DNA of 64,000 nt from Streptomyces hygroscopicus subsp. hygroscopicus (GTDB lineage Bacteria; Actinomycetota; Actinomycetes; Streptomycetales; Streptomycetaceae). Positions 15,320 through 27,773 of the stretch are shown piece by piece; within the stretch, counting starts at the first letter, position 1; every line of letters begins with the position of its first letter. The stretch spans positions 145,495-209,494 of the forward strand of contig NZ_BSSM01000015.1 in assembly GCF_030269125.1 (NCBI RefSeq), in the 5' to 3' direction. Position numbers and translations under genes: made by a program. The notes under the pieces are model-generated. The model made no database searches. It was not told the origin of the DNA and saw only the letters and a list, made by a program, of their open reading frames with translations.

Positions 15320-16465
15320 ATGACCACCAACACTCCCTACCGCGCGATCTTCTGCGACCTGCTCACCGACCGCACCATCGACATCCTGCCGCTGCGCGAC
15401 GTCACCGTCGACGACTACATCGGCAAGGCCGGCTCGCTCACCGGCACCATCCCGGTCCCCAACGCGGAGACCGCCGCCCGCGTCCGCCGCATCGAGGAGG
15501 GCCGCACCTCGGTCTACCTCCAGCGCGGCCACGACCTGTGGTGGGGCGGGATCATCTGGACCAGCACCCTGCACAGCGACGACCAGGGCGTCCTCACGCT
15601 GGAGATCCAGGCGGCGACCTTCGAGTCGTACGCGGGACGGCGGCTGATCCGGGCCGGGTCCCCGAAGTACGACCCCGCGTACACGCTGCCCTTCAGCGAC
15701 GCGGACCAGCTCGACATCGCCCGGGGCCTGTGGACCGACATGCAGACCGCCCTGGACGGCGGGAACATCCTCGTCACCTACGGCACCGAGACCTCCGGGG
15801 TCCGGCGCACGGTCGGCTACCGGGACGGGGAGGAGACCGCCTACCTCGACGCCCTGAACTCGCTGGCCGCGCTGGAGGACGGCTTCGAGTACCACATCGC
15901 CGTCTACACCGACCCGGTCACCGGGGCGCGCGTGCGCCGGCTGGTGCTGGGCCACCCGAAGATCGAGACCGGCAGCTCCGACCTGGTCCTGGACCGGCCG
16001 GGCACGGTCCTGTCGTACTCCTTCCCGCGCGACGCCACCCGCGGCGGCACCACCGCGCGGGCCCGGGGCGCCTCCACCAACTCCGACCAGGCCAGCGAGT
16101 CCCGGCCGCTGGCCTCCACGGTCGCGGTCGCGGACCAGCTGATCGGGACCGGGCCCGGCCACGCCGGGTACCCGCGCATCGACCTGACCTCGGACCACAA
16201 CGACATCAGCGACTCCACCACCCTGGACGCCGTCGCCCGGACCGAACTGAGGGCCGCCACCGGTGCGGTGGTCATCCCGGAGATCACCGTCCGGCTCGAC
16301 GACCTGGTGCCGCCCGCGCTGCTCGGCCGTACCGCACGGCTGCGGATCACCGACGAGTGGTTCACCGAGGGCCTCGACGCCCGCTACCGGATCATCGGCG
16401 TCAAGGTCAGCCCGGCCCAGCGCGGCCGCCCCGACACCGCCGACCTGTACCTGGAGGATGTCTGA
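15320..16465 (+). CDS. Tail baseplate protein, ReqiPepy6 Gp37-like
   Basis: A 381-residue protein resembling the Gp37-like family of actinobacterial siphoviruses, which occupies the Tal/baseplate-hub position. Features: N-terminal YRAIFCDLLTDRTIDILPL, a DDYIGKAGSLTGTIPVPN strand pair, WWGGIIWTSTLHSDDQGV, a central FESYAGRRLI, and a C-terminal OB-like stretch TARLRITDEWF leading to the conserved YRIIGVKVSPAQ. It probably closes the tail tip and contacts Dit. Its TGA shares one nucleotide with the ATG of the next gene. Unusually, it comes after the three fibres rather than before them. Confidence 0.78.
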   Translation: MTTNTPYRAIFCDLLTDRTIDILPLRDVTVDDYIGKAGSLTGTIPVPNAETAARVRRIEEGRTSVYLQRGHDLWWGGIIWTSTLHSDDQGVLTLEIQAATFESYAGRRLIRAGSPKYDPAYTLPFSDADQLDIARGLWTDMQTALDGGNILVTYGTETSGVRRTVGYRDGEETAYLDALNSLAALEDGFEYHIAVYTDPVTGARVRRLVLGHPKIETGSSDLVLDRPGTVLSYSFPRDATRGGTTARARGASTNSDQASESRPLASTVAVADQLIGTGPGHAGYPRIDLTSDHNDISDSTTLDAVARTELRAATGAVVIPEITVRLDDLVPPALLGRTARLRITDEWFTEGLDARYRIIGVKVSPAQRGRPDTADLYLEDV

Positions 16466-17193
16466 TGCCCCAGCTGCCCGAGGACATCATCGACCGGCTG
16501 ACCCAGATGGAACGCCGGATCCAGCAGCTGTCCACCGCCGTCAACACCCGGCCTGCCCAGAACACGGTCTCCGGCGGCGGCGTGGAGATCACGGGCGGCG
16601 GCTACCTGGCCGTCCGGCCGCCGTCCGGTGGACCTGCCGTCTTCGCGGTCGGCAAGTGGTCCGGCGACGAGTACGGCCTGGCGATGCGCCGCCAGACCGG
16701 CGAGACGGCCCTGACACTGAACAAGGGCGACGGCACGAGCACCGCGATGCAGCCGCTGCGGATCTTCGACAAGGCCGGCAGGGAGCTCTTCTCCGACGAC
16801 GTCGTGACCGGCGGCCTCGCCCGGCCCTGGCTCGGCATGCTGCCCCCGCAGAACACCGCCATCTCGACCTGGCCGCTGACCACCGCGACCACATGGACGA
16901 CGATCGCGATGTCCTACAACGTGGTCTGGCAGCCGTACATGCGGCTGCTGATCAACACCCGGGTCAGTTCCGGCGCGACCGGCAACGTCCGGGTGCTCGT
17001 GAACGGCAACCCGTGGGGCAGCCCGCTCACGGTCACCTCCGCCGCGGACTTCGACTACACGGGCCCCGTCGCCGCCGACTTCGGCACGGTCTTCCGCGCC
17101 CAGGTCAAGGTCGAGATCCAGGCCTACGTCTCCGGCACCTCCGGCACCGTCTACGCCAACCCCGTGCTGATGCACGGCTGCCAGACCCCCTGA
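16465..17193 (+). CDS. Minor tail / fibre-like protein with coiled-coil start
   Basis: A 242-residue protein. Residues 1-30 are a predicted coiled coil (DIIDRLTQMERRIQQLSTAV), which would trimerise it. Then follow Gly-rich strands (SGGGVEITGGGYLAVRPPSG), a RIFDKAGRELFSDD segment, and a C-terminal beta domain of about 110 residues (VWQPYMRLLINTRVSSGATG). The overlap TGATG with the preceding gene implies coupled translation. The architecture fits a small tail spike or tip protein; I do not recognise a catalytic motif. Confidence 0.7.
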   Translation: MPQLPEDIIDRLTQMERRIQQLSTAVNTRPAQNTVSGGGVEITGGGYLAVRPPSGGPAVFAVGKWSGDEYGLAMRRQTGETALTLNKGDGTSTAMQPLRIFDKAGRELFSDDVVTGGLARPWLGMLPPQNTAISTWPLTTATTWTTIAMSYNVVWQPYMRLLINTRVSSGATGNVRVLVNGNPWGSPLTVTSAADFDYTGPVAADFGTVFRAQVKVEIQAYVSGTSGTVYANPVLMHGCQTP

Positions 17194-17209
17194 GAAAGGC
17201 GGCACACCC

Positions 17210-17578
17210 ATGGACATCGACACCACCCAGCCCTGGGGCCACGAGATCGACTACGCCGGCCGCGCCACCATCACCGAGGCCGGCCACACCATCCACATCA
17301 ACGTCACCGACAACAGCCTGAGCTACGTCATCGGGCCGGACCCGGTCACCGGCACCTACCCTCCGGTCACGGTCATGGCCCAGTTCACCGAGTCCGGGGC
17401 GGACTTCACCGAGCTGCGCGGCTGGGGGCAGGTCACCGTCATGCCCGTCGGCACCGACCCCGTCGTGCCCGACCAGACGGCGATCCAGCGGGCGGTGGCC
17501 GCCGCGCTCGCCAACTTCGAGGCGAACACGGCGTCCTACGCCGCCCTGTGCGCCAAGTGGCCGCCGTCCACCGGCTGA
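17210..17578 (+). CDS. Small tail-associated hypothetical protein
   Basis: A 122-residue protein: beta-rich residues 1-85 (GRATITEAGHTIHINVTDNS and PPVTVMAQFTESGADF), then a helical C-terminus (TAIQRAVAAALANFEA). Small proteins of this kind follow tail-tip genes in many Streptomyces phages, but I cannot assign a function. It is the last structural gene before a hairpin and the lysis cassette. Confidence 0.6.
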   Translation: MDIDTTQPWGHEIDYAGRATITEAGHTIHINVTDNSLSYVIGPDPVTGTYPPVTVMAQFTESGADFTELRGWGQVTVMPVGTDPVVPDQTAIQRAVAAALANFEANTASYAALCAKWPPSTG

Positions 17579-17628
17579 CCCGCTGTCCCCTCCTCTCCGC
17601 CTCCTCTCCGCCTCCCCTCCGCACCACC

Positions 17629-17651
17629 GCCCCGGGCCCCCGGCCCGGGGC
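17629..17651 (+). terminator. Hairpin between tail and lysis genes
   Basis: A perfect 10-bp GC-only stem (17629-17638 with 17642-17651) with a CCC loop, placed 22 nt before the endolysin ATG. It could end the structural transcript or damp lysis-gene expression. Confidence 0.6.
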
Positions 17652-17672
17652 TTCTCCCTGTCTGGAGTCCTC

Positions 17673-18581
17673 ATGGCCACACCCCTGTCCGCCGACGCCC
17701 TCGTCGCCGCGCTGCGCGCCGAGGGCGTCACCGTCGTGGAGCAGCCCGGCTGGCGTACCCACAACCGCAACCAGAAGGGCAGCTGGGGCCCGGTGAACGG
17801 CGTGGTCATCCACCACACCGTCTCCTCCGGCACCAGCTCCAGCGTCAACCTGTGCTTCAACGGCGACTCCGCGCTGCCCGGCCCGCTGTGCCACGGAGTG
17901 ATCGCCAAGGACGGCACCGTCCACCTCGTCGGCAACGGCCGCGCCAACCACGCCGGCGGCGGCGACCCGTCCGTGCTGCGGGCCGTGATCAGCGAGACGT
18001 ACGGCGACCGGCCGCCGGTGCCGCACGAGCACGAGGGCAGCGCCGGTGCCGTCGACGGCAACTCCCGCTTCTACGGCTTCGAGTGCGTCAACCTCGGCGA
18101 CGGACACGACCCGTGGCCCGACGCCCAGTTGGAGGCCATCGAGCGGGTCTCGGCGGCGCTGTGCCGGGCCCACGGCTGGGGCGCCAAGTCGGTGATCGGG
18201 CACCTGGAGTGGTCCGACTGGAAGAGCGATCCGCGCGGCTTCTCGATGTCCGGGATGCGCCGGCGGATCCAGACGCGGCTGTCCGCCGGCACCGGTCCGA
18301 AGGAGCCCCCGCAGCCCCCGCGCCCGCCGCGGTACCAGCCCTTCCCGGGTGTCTCGTTCTTCAAGGACGAGCCTGACTCCCCCATCGTCACCGCGATGGG
18401 GCGCCGGCTGGTCGCCGAGGGCTGCGGCCGCTACCGGGTGGGCCCGTCCGCCCAGTGGTCGGCCGCGGACCAGCAGTCGTACGCCGCCTGGCAGCGCAAG
18501 CTCGGCTACCAGGGCGCCGACGCCGACGGCTGGCCGGGCCCCGCATCCTGGGCGGCCCTGAAGGTTCCCCACACCGCCTGA
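17673..18581 (+). CDS. Endolysin: N-acetylmuramoyl-L-alanine amidase
   Basis: A 302-residue secreted-type lysin without signal peptide. Residues about 35-205 form an Amidase_2/PGRP zinc amidase: VVIHHTVSSG (H47/H48), DGTVHLVGNGRANHAG, FECVNLGDG, and GHLEWSDWKSDPRGF supplying H177 and D186 as likely zinc ligands. It cuts the lactyl-amide bond between MurNAc and the peptide stem. After a Pro-rich linker (210-224), residues about 225-298 form a cell-wall-binding module of the kind seen in Streptomyces phage lysins, ending in DADGWPGPASWAALK. It sits before two holin-like genes, giving a complete lysis cassette for particle release. Confidence 0.9.
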   Translation: MATPLSADALVAALRAEGVTVVEQPGWRTHNRNQKGSWGPVNGVVIHHTVSSGTSSSVNLCFNGDSALPGPLCHGVIAKDGTVHLVGNGRANHAGGGDPSVLRAVISETYGDRPPVPHEHEGSAGAVDGNSRFYGFECVNLGDGHDPWPDAQLEAIERVSAALCRAHGWGAKSVIGHLEWSDWKSDPRGFSMSGMRRRIQTRLSAGTGPKEPPQPPRPPRYQPFPGVSFFKDEPDSPIVTAMGRRLVAEGCGRYRVGPSAQWSAADQQSYAAWQRKLGYQGADADGWPGPASWAALKVPHTA

Positions 18582-18607
18582 CGCGCACCGGAAAAGCGAG
18601 GTCCCCC

Positions 18608-18886
18608 ATGTCAGAGGCCGCCAAGCGCACCCTTCGCACCGCCCTGCAGACCGCTGTCGGCCTGTGCGTGCTGCTGCCCACGCTGATCGACGCCGTCGGC
18701 GTCCCCCGCACCCTGCCCTGGGCCGCGGGAGTGCTGGCCGTCGCCGCGGGCGTCACCCGGGTGATGGCCGTACCCGGAGTCCAGGTGCTGCTGCCCGCGT
18801 GGCTGCGCACCGAGCACCGGCCGAACACGGACGCCGAGCTGCGGTCCCTGGGCGCCGCCGCGCCGACGGAGCGGGGTGAGGCGTGA
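18608..18886 (+). CDS. Holin-like membrane protein
   Basis: A 92-residue protein with two predicted TM segments (about 11-30, AVGLCVLLPTLIDAVG; and 37-60, PWAAGVLAVAAGVTRVMAV), a Lys/Arg-rich start and a charged C-terminus. Size, topology and position after the amidase fit a holin that permeabilises the membrane. The ATG at 18608 was chosen because the upstream in-frame part overlaps the amidase and is Arg-rich shadow. Its stop overlaps the next start. Confidence 0.75.
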   Translation: MSEAAKRTLRTALQTAVGLCVLLPTLIDAVGVPRTLPWAAGVLAVAAGVTRVMAVPGVQVLLPAWLRTEHRPNTDAELRSLGAAAPTERGEA

Positions 18887-19158
18887 GCGAACCCTCGTCT
18901 CCCTCCTCCCTCTCCGATCCGACCGCCGTCGCCGTGGAGCTGGAGCGGCTGCGCGGCACCGTCGAGGCCGGCTTCGCCCGGGTCGACGGCTCGCTCGCGC
19001 TGCTGGTCCAGCGAAGCGACCAGACCGACAAGCAGCTCGCCGACCACGAACAGCGGCTGGACGCCCTGGAGCGTGGCCGCTGGCCGCTCGCCAGCGTCGG
19101 CGCGCTGGCCGCCCTCGCCACCGTCGCCGTCACGGCCTGGCAGCTCACGGCCCGCTGA
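18883..19158 (+). CDS. Coiled-coil protein with C-terminal membrane anchor, second holin/lysis protein
   Basis: A 91-residue protein, GTG start overlapping the holin stop by four bases. Residues about 15-70 are predicted coiled coil (VELERLRGTVEAGFARVDGS and HEQRLDALERG); residues about 72-90 are a single TM helix close to the C-terminus (LASVGALAALATVAVTAW). Proteins of this shape follow holins in actinobacterial phages and are thought to assist lysis. It is the last gene of the operon, ahead of a strong hairpin. Confidence 0.68.
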   Translation: MSEPSSPSSLSDPTAVAVELERLRGTVEAGFARVDGSLALLVQRSDQTDKQLADHEQRLDALERGRWPLASVGALAALATVAVTAWQLTAR

Positions 19159-19175
19159 CAGCGCCGGACAACGCC

Positions 19176-19213
19176 GAAGGGCGGCCACCCCCCGAGGGGA
19201 GCGGCCGCCCTTC
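19176..19213. terminator. Bidirectional terminator between lysis cassette and rpoC
   Basis: An 11-bp stem (19176-19186 with 19203-19213) enclosing a smaller CCCC/GGGG pairing. The two operons converge on it, so it can stop both. Confidence 0.75.
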
Positions 19214-19224
19214 AAGCTGCCCGC

Positions 19225-23124
<3,900 letters not shown>

Positions 23125-23183
23125 TATGCGTCAATCCCTCTCAGGGTCGTGAGTCTGTGGTCTGAAACGGGGGCCTGGGGGTC

Positions 23184-23212
23184 GGCGGGGCCCTGTGGGT
23201 GAGGGCCCCGCC
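23184..23212 (-). terminator. Hairpin in the rpoB-rpoC gap
   Basis: A perfect 11-bp GC-rich stem (23184-23194 with 23202-23212) with a 7-nt loop, just after the rpoB stop and with no U tract. Since rpoC must be read through, it is more likely an RNA processing or stability element than a full terminator. Confidence 0.5.
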
Positions 23213-23221
23213 GGACTCCCG

Positions 23222-26200
23222 TCAGACCTCTTCGACGCTGCTCGGCTCGCGCCGGGACAGGTCGATGCCGAGCTCCTCCGCAGCGCGGAAGACATCCTCG
23301 TCGGTGTCACGCATCTCGATGGACATACCGTCGCTGGACAGCACCTCCACGTTCAGGCAGAGCGACTGCATCTCCTTGATGAGCACCTTGAAGGACTCGG
23401 GGATGCCGGGCTCGGGAATGTTCTCGCCCTTGACGATGGCCTCGTAGACCTTCACGCGGCCGGTCACGTCGTCGGACTTGATGGTCAGCAGCTCCTGGAG
23501 GGCGTACGCGGCGCCGTAGGCCTCGAGGGCCCACACCTCCATCTCACCGAAGCGCTGGCCACCGAACTGCGCCTTACCACCCAGCGGCTGCTGGGTGATC
23601 ATCGAGTACGGGCCGGTCGACCGGGCGTGCAGCTTGTCGTCGACCAGGTGGTGCAGCTTCAGGATGTACATGTAGCCGACCGAGATCGGGTCCGGGAACG
23701 GCTCACCGCTGCGGCCGTCGAACAGCCGCGCCTTGCCGGACGGGAGCACCATGCGCTCGCCGTCGCGGTTCGGGATGGTGTGCTGGAGCAGACCCGCCAG
23801 CTCGTCCTCACGGGCACCGTCGAACACCGGGGTGGCGACGTTGGTGCGCGGGGCGACCTGGTCGGCGCCGATGGCCTGCAGACGCTTGGCCCACTCGTCG
23901 CCGAGGCCGGAGACGTCCCAGCCGCGGCTGGCGAGCCAGCCGAGGTGGATCTCCAGGACCTGTCCCGGGTTCATTCGGGACGGCACACCCAGCGGGTTCA
24001 GGATGATGTCGACCGGGGTGCCGTCGTCCAGGAACGGCATGTCCTCGATCGGCAGGATCTTGGAGATGACGCCCTTGTTGCCGTGACGGCCGGCGAGCTT
24101 GTCACCGTCGGTGATCTTGCGCTTCTGCGCGACGTAGACGCGGACCAGCTGGTTCACGCCCGGCGGCAGCTCGTCGCCCTCCTCGCGGTCGAAGACGCGC
24201 ACGCCGATGACCTTGCCGGTCTCGCCGTGCGGCACCTTCAGCGAGGTGTCGCGGACCTCACGGGCCTTCTCGCCGAAGATGGCGCGCAGCAGGCGCTCCT
24301 CGGGGGTCAGCTCGGTCTCGCCCTTCGGGGTCACCTTGCCGACCAGGATGTCGCCGGCGATGACCTCGGCACCGATGCGGATGATGCCGCGCTCGTCGAG
24401 GTCGGCGAGGACCTCCTCGGAGACGTTCGGGATGTCCCGGGTGATCTCCTCGGGGCCGAGCTTGGTGTCACGGGCGTCGACCTCGTGCTCCTCGATGTGG
24501 ATCGAGGAGAGGACGTCGTCCTGCACGAGGCGCTGCGACAGGATGATCGCGTCCTCGTAGTTGTGACCCTCCCACGGCATGAACGCCACGAGCAGGTTCT
24601 TGCCGAGGGCCATCTCGCCGTTCTCGGTGGCCGGACCGTCGGCGAGGACCTGGCCCTCGACGATCCGGTCGCCCTCGTTGACGATGACCTTCTGGTTGAC
24701 CGAGGTGCCCTGGTTGGAGCGGGAGAACTTGTGCAGGCGGTACGTGATGTACGTGCCGTCGTCGTTGGCGGTGGTGATGTAGTCCGCGGAGACCTCCTGG
24801 ACCACACCCGCCTTCTCGGCCTTGACCACGTCGCCGGCGTCGACGGCGGAGCGGTACTCCATGCCGGTACCGACGAGCGGGGCCTCCGACTTAATCAGCG
24901 GAACGGCCTGGCGCATCATGTTCGCGCCCATGAGGGCACGGTTGGCGTCGTCGTGCTCGAGGAAGGGGATCATGGCGGTCGCGACCGACACCATCTGGCG
25001 CGGCGAGACGTCCATGTAGTCCACGTCCTCGCCGCCGACGTAGTCGACCTCGCCGCCACGGCGGCGGACCAGCACGCGGGCCTCGGCGAAGCGGAGGTCG
25101 TCCGTCAGCGGGGCGTTGGCCTGCGCGATGACGAAGCGGTCCTCCTCGTCGGCGGTCAGGTAGTCGACCTCGTCGGTGACCTGGCCGTCGATGACCTTGC
25201 GGTACGGGGTCTCGACGAAACCGAACGCGTTGACGCGGCCGTAGGAGGCGAGCGAGCCGATCAGACCGATGTTCGGGCCTTCGGGCGTCTCGATCGGGCA
25301 CATGCGGCCGTAGTGCGAGGGGTGCACGTCTCGGACCTCGAACCCGGCCCGCTCACGCGAGAGGCCACCGGGACCCAGCGCCGAGAGACGACGCTTGTGG
25401 GTCAGACCCGACAGCGGGTTGTTCTGGTCCATGAACTGCGACAGCTGGCTGGTGCCGAAGAACTCCTTGATGGAGGCGACGACCGGCCGGATGTTGATCA
25501 GGGTCTGCGGCGTGATCGCCTCGACGTCCTGGGTCGTCATGCGCTCGCGCACGACGCGCTCCATACGGGCCAGACCCGTGCGGACCTGGTTCTGGATGAG
25601 CTCGCCGACGCTGCGCAGACGACGGTTGCCGAAGTGGTCGATGTCGTCGGTCTCGACGACGATCGTCTCGCCGTTGTCGGCCGTCGTCTCGGTCTCGCCG
25701 GCGTGCAGCTGCACCAGGTACTTGATCGTCGAGATGATGTCCTCGACGGTCAGGATGCCCGCGTCCAGCGGGGCGTCGGCGCCCAGCTTCTTGTTGACCT
25801 TGTAGCGGCCGACCTTGGCGAGGTCGTAGCGCTTCGGGTTGAAGTAGAGGTTCTCGAGCAGCGTCTGCGCGGCCTCGCGCGTGGGGGGCTCGCCCGGACG
25901 CAGCTTGCGGTAGATGTCCAGCAGCGCGTCGTCCTGGCCCTGGGTGTGGTCCTTCTCCAGGGTGGCGCGCATCGACTCGTAGTCGCCGAACTCCTCGAGG
26001 ATCTGCTCGGTGGTCCAGCCGAGCGCCTTCAGAAGGACGGTGACCGACTGCTTGCGCTTGCGGTCGATACGCACACCGACCATGTCGCGCTTGTCGATCT
26101 CCATCTCCAGCCAGGCACCCCGGGACGGGATGATCTTGGCCGAGAAGATGTCCTTGTCGGACGTCTTGTCGATGGAGGAGTCGAAGTAGACACCGGGGGA

Positions 26201-26707
26201 ACGGACCAGCTGAGACACCACGACACGCTCGGTGCCGTTGATGACGAAGGTGCCCTTGTTCGTCATGAGCGGGAAGTCGCCCATGAAGACCGTCTGGGAC
26301 TTGATCTCACCGGTCTCGTTGTTGGTGAACTCGGCGGTGACGAAGAGCGGGGCGGCGTACGTGAAGTCGCGCTCCTTGCACTCGTCGATGGAGTTCTTCG
26401 GCGGCTCGAAGCGGTGGTCCCGGAACGTCAGGGACATCGACCCGGAGAAGTCCTCGATCGGGGAGATCTCCTCGAAGATCTCCTCCAGACCGGACTTGGT
26501 GGGGACGTCCTGACCGTTCTCCAGAGCCTCCTCGACCCGACTCTGCCAGGCGGTGTTGCCGAGCAGCCAGTCAAAGCTCTCGGTCTGCAGCGCGAGCAGG
26601 TTCGGAACCTCGAGAGGCTCCTTGATCTTTGCAAAGGAAATGCGCAGCGGGGCGGTGCTGGCGCCGTTGTTCGTATTCGCGGTCGAGGCGTTGCGCGAGG
26701 CGGCCAA
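23222..26707 (-). CDS. rpoB: RNA polymerase beta subunit
   Basis: A 1161-residue beta subunit, the usual Streptomyces length when started at the TTG at 26707 (reads M/L-AASRNASTANTNNG), which has a GGAAGGA site. An upstream in-frame start at 26788 adds only a low-complexity leader and is rejected. The rifampicin region is intact and of sensitive type (GTSQLSQFMDQNN, then THKRRLSALGPGG). The C-terminal GEMEVWALEAYGAAY and a RDTDEDVFRAAEE end are present. It forms the active centre with RpoC. A candidate promoter lies about 160 bp upstream (26870-26898), so rpoBC can be transcribed apart from rplJL. Confidence 0.98.
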   Translation of the reverse strand: MAASRNASTANTNNGASTAPLRISFAKIKEPLEVPNLLALQTESFDWLLGNTAWQSRVEEALENGQDVPTKSGLEEIFEEISPIEDFSGSMSLTFRDHRFEPPKNSIDECKERDFTYAAPLFVTAEFTNNETGEIKSQTVFMGDFPLMTNKGTFVINGTERVVVSQLVRSPGVYFDSSIDKTSDKDIFSAKIIPSRGAWLEMEIDKRDMVGVRIDRKRKQSVTVLLKALGWTTEQILEEFGDYESMRATLEKDHTQGQDDALLDIYRKLRPGEPPTREAAQTLLENLYFNPKRYDLAKVGRYKVNKKLGADAPLDAGILTVEDIISTIKYLVQLHAGETETTADNGETIVVETDDIDHFGNRRLRSVGELIQNQVRTGLARMERVVRERMTTQDVEAITPQTLINIRPVVASIKEFFGTSQLSQFMDQNNPLSGLTHKRRLSALGPGGLSRERAGFEVRDVHPSHYGRMCPIETPEGPNIGLIGSLASYGRVNAFGFVETPYRKVIDGQVTDEVDYLTADEEDRFVIAQANAPLTDDLRFAEARVLVRRRGGEVDYVGGEDVDYMDVSPRQMVSVATAMIPFLEHDDANRALMGANMMRQAVPLIKSEAPLVGTGMEYRSAVDAGDVVKAEKAGVVQEVSADYITTANDDGTYITYRLHKFSRSNQGTSVNQKVIVNEGDRIVEGQVLADGPATENGEMALGKNLLVAFMPWEGHNYEDAIILSQRLVQDDVLSSIHIEEHEVDARDTKLGPEEITRDIPNVSEEVLADLDERGIIRIGAEVIAGDILVGKVTPKGETELTPEERLLRAIFGEKAREVRDTSLKVPHGETGKVIGVRVFDREEGDELPPGVNQLVRVYVAQKRKITDGDKLAGRHGNKGVISKILPIEDMPFLDDGTPVDIILNPLGVPSRMNPGQVLEIHLGWLASRGWDVSGLGDEWAKRLQAIGADQVAPRTNVATPVFDGAREDELAGLLQHTIPNRDGERMVLPSGKARLFDGRSGEPFPDPISVGYMYILKLHHLVDDKLHARSTGPYSMITQQPLGGKAQFGGQRFGEMEVWALEAYGAAYALQELLTIKSDDVTGRVKVYEAIVKGENIPEPGIPESFKVLIKEMQSLCLNVEVLSSDGMSIEMRDTDEDVFRAAEELGIDLSRREPSSVEEV

Positions 26708-26869
26708 GAGGGGGTCCTTCCGAGGGCTCGGACTCACTACGCGCGTGCCGGCCCCTCTCCCGAACACGGAGACGGAAACCCAGGTCAAAGGGGCTCATCC
26801 ATCGATGCTCGAGTGAGGGCAGACCCCTGGTGACGGGCAGGGGGCAGCTAACAGGCAGCGCAAAGGGTC

Positions 26870-26898
26870 AGTGTAGCCACTTGGCACACTGATGTCCA
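26870..26898 (-). promoter_or_regulatory. Candidate rpoBC promoter
   Basis: On the minus strand TGGACA (26898-26893), a 17-bp spacer and TACACT (26875-26870) make a good match to the primary sigma factor consensus of Streptomyces. It predicts a leader of about 155 nt before the rpoB TTG. Confidence 0.6.
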
Positions 26899-27166
26899 GT
26901 GCGGGTTTGTCGAGACCCTCGCTGTCCTCACCGCTCTTGTCAACGCCCTCGGCATGCTGCCCTCAACGCACGTTGATACTGCCCTGTTCGCCGTCGATCC
27001 ATGCCTCGGATTCGGATCCTTGTGACGACGCGTCCTGAGAATTGCGCGCTGCTCGCGGTTCGTCAAGAGCCTCCCACCGGAACCGGGCCGTCCGGAGACA
27101 CGACGAAGATCACCATACCTCTCGCCACCGCGAGCGCAAGGCAACCGCGGTCACCCTCCGGATACG

Positions 27167-27204
27167 CCGAAGAGCGACCACCCGGATGGATGATCGCTCT
27201 TCGG
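27167..27204 (-). terminator. Hairpin downstream of rplL
   Basis: A perfect 11-bp stem (27167-27177 with 27194-27204) with a 16-nt loop, about 70 nt after the rplL stop. Likely an attenuator limiting readthrough from rplJL into rpoBC, as known for this locus in other bacteria. Confidence 0.65.
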
Positions 27205-27272
27205 TGCGTTCGCGTTACAGCCGAATCAGGCCGTTGTCAGCGCGCGTTCGAGTCCCGTGGACCCGTGAGGTC

Positions 27273-27662
27273 TTACTTGACCTCGACGGAGGCACCGGCG
27301 CCCTTGAGGGCCTCGGCGGCCTTGTCGGCGGCCTCCTTGTTGACCTTCTCGAGGACCGGCTTCGGGGTGCCGTCGACGAGGTCCTTGGCCTCCTTCAGAC
27401 CCAGGGAGGTCAGCTCGCGCACGACCTTGATGACCTGGATCTTCTTCTCGCCGGCGCCGGTGAGGATGACGTCGAACTCGTCCTTCTCCTCGGGGGCCTC
27501 GGCGGCGGCGCCACCAGCGGCACCACCGGCGACGACGACCGGCGCGGCAGCGGCGGCGGTGACGTCGAACTTCTCCTCGAAGGCCTTCACGAACTCGGAG
27601 AGCTCGATGAGGGTCATCTCCTCGAACTGGGCAAGCAGCTCGTCCTGGGTGAGCTTCGCCAT
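27273..27662 (-). CDS. rplL: Ribosomal protein bL12 (L7/L12)
   Basis: A 129-residue protein with the N-terminal dimerisation domain (MAKLTQDELLAQFEEMTLIE), an Ala/Gly hinge (about residues 35-55) and the C-terminal factor-binding domain (KKIQVIKVVRELTSLGLKEA). It forms the ribosomal stalk with L10 and recruits translation GTPases. The start at 27662 has GGAAGGA; a longer in-frame start adds seven residues without a site. It lies 111 bp after rplJ in one operon. Confidence 0.98.
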   Translation of the reverse strand: MAKLTQDELLAQFEEMTLIELSEFVKAFEEKFDVTAAAAAPVVVAGGAAGGAAAEAPEEKDEFDVILTGAGEKKIQVIKVVRELTSLGLKEAKDLVDGTPKPVLEKVNKEAADKAAEALKGAGASVEVK

Positions 27663-27773
27663 GATGGCGGTCCTTCCACTCAATCGGCAGGTGCCGGATG
27701 TACTGGGTAAGGCGGGCGTACGTCGGCCCGCTGCGACCCGCGCCGGTTGGCGCGGGTCAGAAAGCGAGCCGAA

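Noticed and set aside
3355..19158. Contractile injection system
   Set aside because: No sheath, inner baseplate spike (VgrG/PAAR), AAA+ ATPase or gpJ-like wedge genes are present; the tube, Dit and Gp37-like proteins indicate a siphovirus-type tail.
3355..19158. Complete prophage
   Set aside because: No integrase, terminase, portal, capsid or replication genes within the window.
23222..26788. Longer rpoB starting at 26788
   Set aside because: The added 27 residues are low complexity; TTG 26707 has a good ribosome site and gives the family length of 1161.
23195..26833. 1212-codon plus-strand open frame opposite rpoB
   Set aside because: Antisense shadow of rpoB with the same mirrored composition and no ribosome site.
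26939..26944. TTGACA on the minus strand as the rpoBC -35
   Set aside because: No -10-like hexamer lies 16-19 bp downstream; the TGGACA/TACACT pair at 26898-26870 fits better.
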